Origin: Calothrix sp. NIES-2100
GTDB taxonomy: Bacteria > Cyanobacteriota > Cyanobacteriia > Cyanobacteriales > Nostocaceae
Direction of reading: 5' to 3'
DNA length: 64,000 nt
Assembly: GCF_002368195.1 (NCBI RefSeq)
Contig: NZ_AP018178.1
Coordinates: 1,682,238 to 1,746,237, forward strand
The translations under genes and the position numbers were made by a program. Shown in pieces: positions 59,874 through 64,000 of this stretch. Each line of letters opens with the position of its first letter. Position 1 is the first letter of the stretch. The notes under the pieces are model-generated. The model ran no database searches, was not told the origin of the DNA, and worked only from the letters and a program-made list of their open reading frames with translations.

Positions 59874-60007
59874 GCAGGTATTATATTTATTTAGGTTGTT
59901 CACCCATACACTTAGGCTTAAAAAGAGCGATCGCTTTTCCTTGCAGTTTTCTAATTGATCGATAAAATATGAAAATTTGAAGGAAAATAGGCGGATGAAA
60001 AATGTGA

Positions 60008-60117
60008 TGCCAATTTAATTCATGATTTTGTGTTATGAATTGTCGTCAAGGGCGGGGAGACCCCACCCCTACAAATTCATCTGTTGCATTCTTTTTTGAA
60101 ATTGATATTAAATGCGT
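60008..60117. repeat. MITE-like repeat with CCAATTT / AAATTG ends
   Basis: GATGCCAATTTAATTCATG ... GGGCGGGGAGACCCCACCC ... TTTTTTGAAATTGATATT. Related to the elements at 5752 and 13024. Confidence 0.5.
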
Positions 60118-60142
60118 ATTTTAATAAACATGAAAGGTGAAG

Positions 60143-60454
60143 ATGAAAACAAAACCTTTTAGTGAGTTGCGCAAGAGAATGACACCCGAACGCAGGGCGA
60201 AAAGCAAAACTCGTGCTAAACTCGCACTACTTCATATTAATTTGATGGAACTCCAAGAGTCGTTGGTTTTGACAGAGGATGATTTGGAAAAAGACCTCGG
60301 TAGTGTTGAATCTATTCTTTCTAATTTAGAAAACCAAGAGGATATTCAAGTTGTAACTCTCTCACGTTATATTCAGGCTCTTGGTGGAAGTTTAAAACTA
60401 GTAGCTAATTTTCCTAATGAGGAGAAAGAAATTATTCTTGCTCAATTCGATTGA
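60143..60454 (+). CDS. XRE-type HTH protein, HigA-like orphan antitoxin
   Basis: 103 residues from the ATG at 60143, with AGGTGA upstream; a GTG at 60137 adds two. RMTPERRAKSKTRAKLALLH, then LTEDDLEKDLGSVESILSNLE and VVTLSRYIQALGGSLKLVANF form the XRE helix-turn-helix of HigA/RelB-type antitoxins. There is no toxin gene on either side: upstream is a repeat, downstream a dispersed repeat. It is a likely orphan or a repressor. It lies between the CRISPR remnant and cas6. Confidence 0.72.
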   Translation: MKTKPFSELRKRMTPERRAKSKTRAKLALLHINLMELQESLVLTEDDLEKDLGSVESILSNLENQEDIQVVTLSRYIQALGGSLKLVANFPNEEKEIILAQFD

Positions 60455-60479
60455 TGGCTAATTATCTTGAATAAGGGAA

Positions 60480-60725
60480 TAGCAAAAAATAAATTAACCC
60501 AAATCGTAGGGGCGGGGTCTCCCAGCCCAGACCGACGAGTTATAAAATAAGCAAATTGATGATTGGGATATTTTTTATTTGTCACCTCGCTATCCCAAAA
60601 TACCGCCGTCACCCTAGAAGGGTGCGGCTAATTGTACAAAGCCTGCATTCGCAGGCTCAATTTCTTAGCCCACGAAGGTGGGCTTTGTAACTATAGCCCC
60701 AGGCTTCTAGCCTGCGGGCGGTATA
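60480..60725. repeat. Cluster of GC-rich palindromes
   Basis: Successive short hairpins: CACCCTAGAAGGGTG (60609-60623 region), AGCCTGCATTCGCAGGCT, AGCCCACGAAGGTGGGCT and AGGCTTCTAGCCT. No gene; the frame across it is spurious. 60726-61148 shows only AT-rich DNA. Confidence 0.65.
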
Positions 60726-61148
60726 TCGGGTATGCGAGAAAACTATTTGTGTCAGTATTGAGCGAAGAGACCATAAAGCGAATTTATACGCCAAATATTC
60801 CGATAAAAGGTCAAAAAACTAAATTATCTCCTAACAATAAATTATTTCTCTCGATACAAAAAAATATTTACAGCGACATTAATTAAGTTATTTACAATTT
60901 GTAATATATTGCCGAACGCCCTCTAAAACAACAAGTTCAGCAATTACAACCTGGTTAAAAATCCAATTTTTACTTTACAAAAGTCAACAATTGTAGAGTT
61001 AATTGGTAATTACGAATTATGTTGAAATTGATCCCTATTTATTTTTAATTCAATCTATGTGATCTCAGTTGTCTAAAGTTAATGAAAATGCGATCGCTCA
61101 TGATCCATATCATCCCCTGTTTCTGTTCCCTGTGTTTCTTCAAAGTGT

Positions 61149-61219
61149 GTAGACACCAAGCGGCGAGTCAAAAGACATCGCCCCTAGCCGGAAAATTTAT
61201 CCCCCTTTGGGGATGAAAC
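61149..61219 (+). promoter_or_regulatory. 71-bp element upstream of cas6 ending in CRISPR-repeat-like hairpin
   Basis: Same layout as 47896-47965: GTAGAC.C..AGC.GC..GTC...AGACATC, then TTTATCCCCCTTTGGGGATG and AAAC. The hairpin with GATGAAAC tag lies 40 bp before the cas6 start, so it would be in the 5' leader. A Cas6 cleavage target in its own mRNA is a plausible role. Confidence 0.55.
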
Positions 61220-61259
61220 CGCAGTAAAATATTCCACATTATTTGCATAGCAAGCAGCG

Positions 61260-62402
61260 ATGGCAAGAGCAGCTACATCTACCAGTCGCAAAGCCAAGTC
61301 TAAAACTGTGTCTCCCGCACTTCCTAAGTGGACGGATGACACAGAATTGGTGGGATTGGTGTTTGACCTTGAGGCGACTAGTTCAACTTCCCTCTATTCC
61401 CAGTACACAATTGGACTTCATGCTTGGTTTCTTGACCAAGTAAGGCAATTCAACCCCGAACTTTCGGCTTATCTCCATGATGGGGAGTCAGAAAAGCCCT
61501 TCAATATTTCGGCGCTGGAAGGTCAACTCCTCCCTAGTGGTAGACAACTGCATCTAGAAGCCAAGCAAATTTACCATTGGCATGTTAACGCTCTTTCCCC
61601 AAGGGTGGCGCAGTTTCTCGGTCAATGGTTAACCCAATTGCCACAAACTTTAGCTTTAAGAGATGCACCTTTGCAAATCAAACAGGTGAGTATCGCCCAT
61701 CCACCCACCACCTACGCTCAATTGTTGCAGTCAGCTTTAGAGAAACAAACTAATGTTAGTCTGAGCTTTGTCTCACCTACCAGCTTTCGCCGCAAAGGTC
61801 ATCATTTCCCCCTCCCGGTTCCCATGAATCTCTTCCACAGTTACCTGCGGCGCTGGAATGACTTTTCGGGAATGGCTGTAGAACCAGAAGCTTTTCTCGA
61901 CTGGATAGACGAAGGAGTAATCATCCACCAGCACCGCTTAGAGTCAGTAAAAGTGGCGGCTGGTAAACGGGGTTCGGTAACTGGGTTCACCGGCGCAATG
62001 TCCTGTGGTTTGAGTAAAGCAGCTTTAGCAAATCCAGAATTTACCCAATTGTTTTATGCCTTAGTCAAACTTGCACCTTACTGCGGTACAGGACACAAAA
62101 CCACTTTTGGACTAGGACAAACGCGCTTGGAATGGGTGGAACCAGAACCACATACACCCACCCAGTTACTCACAAATTTGCTGGGAGAACGGATTGCGGA
62201 ATTAACAGCGATATTTACAGCCCAACGCAAACGCACCGGAGGCGATCGCACTGATAAAATAGCCTCAACATGGGCAACAATTCTCGCCCGCCGGGAAATG
62301 GGCGAATCATTACAAGTAATAGCCCAGGATTTAGAAATGCCCTATACCACCGTGAAAACCTACGTCAAATTAGCCCGTCGGGCGTTGAAGCAGGAAGAGT
62401 GA
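61260..62402 (+). CDS. cas6: CRISPR endoribonuclease Cas6 with C-terminal helix-turn-helix
   Basis: 380 residues, longer than the usual 240-300. Two ferredoxin-like halves; the conserved C-terminal glycine loop reads CGTGHKTTFGLGQTRLEW near residues 275-292. It cuts pre-crRNA within the repeat, leaving the 8-nt tag. After it, residues ~320-378 make an extra domain: IASTWATILARREMGESLQV, IAQDLEMPYTTVKTYVKLAR, a sigma-type HTH. No Shine-Dalgarno site is clear. A repeat-like hairpin precedes it. It serves the type III-D locus 2 kb away, and perhaps arrays elsewhere. Confidence 0.9.
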   Translation: MARAATSTSRKAKSKTVSPALPKWTDDTELVGLVFDLEATSSTSLYSQYTIGLHAWFLDQVRQFNPELSAYLHDGESEKPFNISALEGQLLPSGRQLHLEAKQIYHWHVNALSPRVAQFLGQWLTQLPQTLALRDAPLQIKQVSIAHPPTTYAQLLQSALEKQTNVSLSFVSPTSFRRKGHHFPLPVPMNLFHSYLRRWNDFSGMAVEPEAFLDWIDEGVIIHQHRLESVKVAAGKRGSVTGFTGAMSCGLSKAALANPEFTQLFYALVKLAPYCGTGHKTTFGLGQTRLEWVEPEPHTPTQLLTNLLGERIAELTAIFTAQRKRTGGDRTDKIASTWATILARREMGESLQVIAQDLEMPYTTVKTYVKLARRALKQEE

Positions 62403-62515
62403 GGGGGAAGGGGGAAGGGGGAAGGGGGAAGGGGGAAAGGGGGACAAGGAAGCAGAGGAAGCAGAGGAGAAATAACCAATGCCCAATGCCCAATGCCCAA
62501 TGCCCAATGCCCAAT
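62403..62515. repeat. GAGGGGGAAGG / CCCAATG repeat tract after cas6
   Basis: GGGGGAA heptamers, GGACAAGGA, then five GCCCAAT heptamers. It starts at the cas6 stop codon. Confidence 0.85.
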
Positions 62516-62654
62516 CCTAATAGATTTGATTATCGTTAGAGACGAGTTTAACTTATTTTTCTTATCATTCATGCACTCCGGTGTCAATGAGTACATTTTT
62601 CATGTACTGATAATAATATAGTTAAAATAAAGTTTTGTGAAGCGAGGACTAGGA

Positions 62655-64000
62655 ATGTACATTGTACAGATTGCCTCGGAGTGCGCTCCTGTAATTAAAG
62701 CAGGCGGTTTAGGGGATGTTGTCTACGGACTGAGTCGGGAATTAGAGATTCGCGGGCATTGTGTCGAGCTAATCCTGCCCAAATATGATTGTATGCGCTA
62801 CGACCATATTTGGGGACTACACGAAGCCTATCGCAATTTATCTGTACCCTGGTATGGTGGAGCAATTAATTGTTCTGTTGAATGCGGTTGGGTACATGGA
62901 AGGGTGTGTTTCTTCATTGAACCCCATTCTCAAGATAATTTCTTTAATCGCGGTTGCTATTACGGCTGCGATGACGACAATATGCGCTTTGCCTTCTTTA
63001 GCAAAGCTGCTTTAGAATTTTTACTGCAAAGCAACAAGCGACCTGATGTAATTCATTGTCATGACTGGCAAACAGGCTTAGTTCCAGTTATGCTCCATGA
63101 AATGTACAAGTATTATGGCATGGAGTATCAACGAGTTTGCTACACCATCCACAACTTTAAGCATCAAGGAATGGGCGGTATCGAAACTCTCCAAGCTACA
63201 GGTTTAAATCGCCCAGAATATTACTTCCAATACGATAAGTTGCGTGATAACTTCAACCCCTTTGCTTTGAACTTTATGAAAGCGGGGATTGTTTACGCCA
63301 ATGCTTTCACCACAGTTTCACCAAACCACGCTTGGGAAGCGCGTACTAGTGAAGTTGGTTGTGGTTTAGGTCATACTTTGCATTTGCATCAAGATAAATT
63401 CCGTGGGATACTCAACGGGATTGATTACGATTTTTGGAATCCAGAAGTTGACCGCTACATTCCTTCTAACTATACGCAAGACAATTTTGAACAAAAATTT
63501 GATAACAAAAAAGCTTTGCGAGAGCGGCTCATGCTCCGCCAAGATGATAAACCAATTGTTGCTTACATTGGTCGGTTAGATAATCAAAAAGGCGTGCATC
63601 TTGTGCATCACGCTATTTATTACGCCCTGAATAAAGGAGCGCAATTTGTATTACTAGGTTCCGCAACTGAACCAGCAATCAATGCGAAATTCCAGCATGA
63701 AAAACAATTTTTAAATAATAACCCAGATGTCCATTTAGAACTGGGCTTTAACGAAGAATTATCCCACCTGATTTATGCCGGGGCAGATATGATTGTTGTC
63801 CCCAGCAATTATGAACCCTGTGGGTTAACTCAAATGATTGGCTTGAAATACGGCACTGTACCGATTGTGCGCGGTGTTGGTGGTTTGGTAAATACAGTAT
63901 TTGACCGCAACTACGACCAGAATTTACCACCAGAAAAACGCAATGGATATGTGTTTTATGAGAGTGATAATCAGGCGCTTGAATCCGCAATGGGACGGGC
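62655..64000 (+). CDS. glgA: Glycogen synthase GlgA (3' end beyond window)
   Basis: 448 codons visible, no stop before the edge. It starts MYIVQIASECAPVIKAGGLG with an AGG site just upstream. KAGGL replaces the common KTGGL ADP-glucose motif, as in one cyanobacterial GlgA group. GT-B signs follow: VIHCHDWQTGLVPVML, FKHQGMGGIETLQATG, VAYIGRLDNQKGVH and the C-terminal EPCGLTQMIGLKYGTVPIVR with its catalytic Glu. It adds glucose from ADP-glucose to glycogen. Not part of the CRISPR locus. Confidence 0.95.
   Translation, partial: MYIVQIASECAPVIKAGGLGDVVYGLSRELEIRGHCVELILPKYDCMRYDHIWGLHEAYRNLSVPWYGGAINCSVECGWVHGRVCFFIEPHSQDNFFNRGCYYGCDDDNMRFAFFSKAALEFLLQSNKRPDVIHCHDWQTGLVPVMLHEMYKYYGMEYQRVCYTIHNFKHQGMGGIETLQATGLNRPEYYFQYDKLRDNFNPFALNFMKAGIVYANAFTTVSPNHAWEARTSEVGCGLGHTLHLHQDKFRGILNGIDYDFWNPEVDRYIPSNYTQDNFEQKFDNKKALRERLMLRQDDKPIVAYIGRLDNQKGVHLVHHAIYYALNKGAQFVLLGSATEPAINAKFQHEKQFLNNNPDVHLELGFNEELSHLIYAGADMIVVPSNYEPCGLTQMIGLKYGTVPIVRGVGGLVNTVFDRNYDQNLPPEKRNGYVFYESDNQALESAMGR

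Noticed and set aside
60632..60886. 84-codon plus-strand frame
   Set aside because: Covers the GC-rich palindrome cluster; composition is repeat-derived.

Overview
The window looks like chromosome from a filamentous, probably heterocyst-forming, cyanobacterium (Nostocales type). The octamer GCGATCGC (HIP1) recurs throughout. Intergenic gaps are full of cyanobacterial heptamer repeats (CAATGAC/TTGACGG/GCCCAAT type), MITE-like elements and short palindromes. Gene content (PSI-type lumenal thioredoxin fold, MurT/GatD, several TPR-CHAT proteins, PEP-CTERM, cytochrome oxidase with DUF2231 partners, GlgA of the KAGGL type) fits this. No exact species is claimed.

Layout. 1-5.4 kb: housekeeping (aldo/keto reductase end, P-loop kinase, GDPD, LigA, DUF423). 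5.4-14.9 kb: a repeat-rich accessory stretch with two near-identical 124-residue genes, each preceded by an array of 21-bp repeats, a ParD antitoxin with a broken toxin, a TPR-CHAT protease operon and a large TPR protein. 14.9-19.7 kb: MoxR ATPase plus metallopeptidase/VWA pair, pentapeptide protein, zinc-ribbon SDR. 19.8-21.7 kb: a tRNA with tRNA-like remnants, then pnuC-nadR nicotinamide riboside salvage. 21.7-27.3 kb: HicAB with an altered toxin, lumenal thioredoxin-fold protein, and the MurT/GatD lipid II amidation pair split by a minus-strand gene. 28.2-31.4 kb: an LRR-Roc-COR (ROCO) GTPase with membrane tail, then a third 21-bp array. 32-34 kb: acyltransferase and an OmpR-type regulator. 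35.2-40 kb: a second CHAT operon (TPR/membrane, FecR-like/TPR, TPR-CHAT). 40-47.2 kb: hisG, a fibro-slime PEP-CTERM protein, and a respiratory oxidase operon whose subunit II has lost the CuA ligands (ARTO type).

47.9-62.4 kb: a large type III-D CRISPR-Cas locus. Order: csx3 (ring nuclease family), cas10 (GGDD intact, no HD seen), a Cas7-type RAMP, csx10, a candidate small subunit, a CARF protein with a RelE-like C-terminus, a RAMP, a PD-(D/E)xK nuclease-like gene, a RAMP, csx19-like, a RAMP, and an S1/OB-like gene. A very short degenerate CRISPR remnant and a Cas6 with a C-terminal helix-turn-helix follow 0.7-2.2 kb later. There is no cas1/cas2. The inferred logic is: Cas6 makes crRNAs from arrays elsewhere; the Cas10/Csx10/RAMP complex binds target RNA; Cas10 makes cyclic oligoadenylate; the CARF-RelE protein cuts mRNA; Csx3 degrades the signal. 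The PD-(D/E)xK and S1-like genes are unexplained passengers. Upstream of both csx3 and cas6 lies a similar ~70-bp element ending in a CRISPR-repeat-like hairpin, which suggests shared control. The window ends inside glgA.
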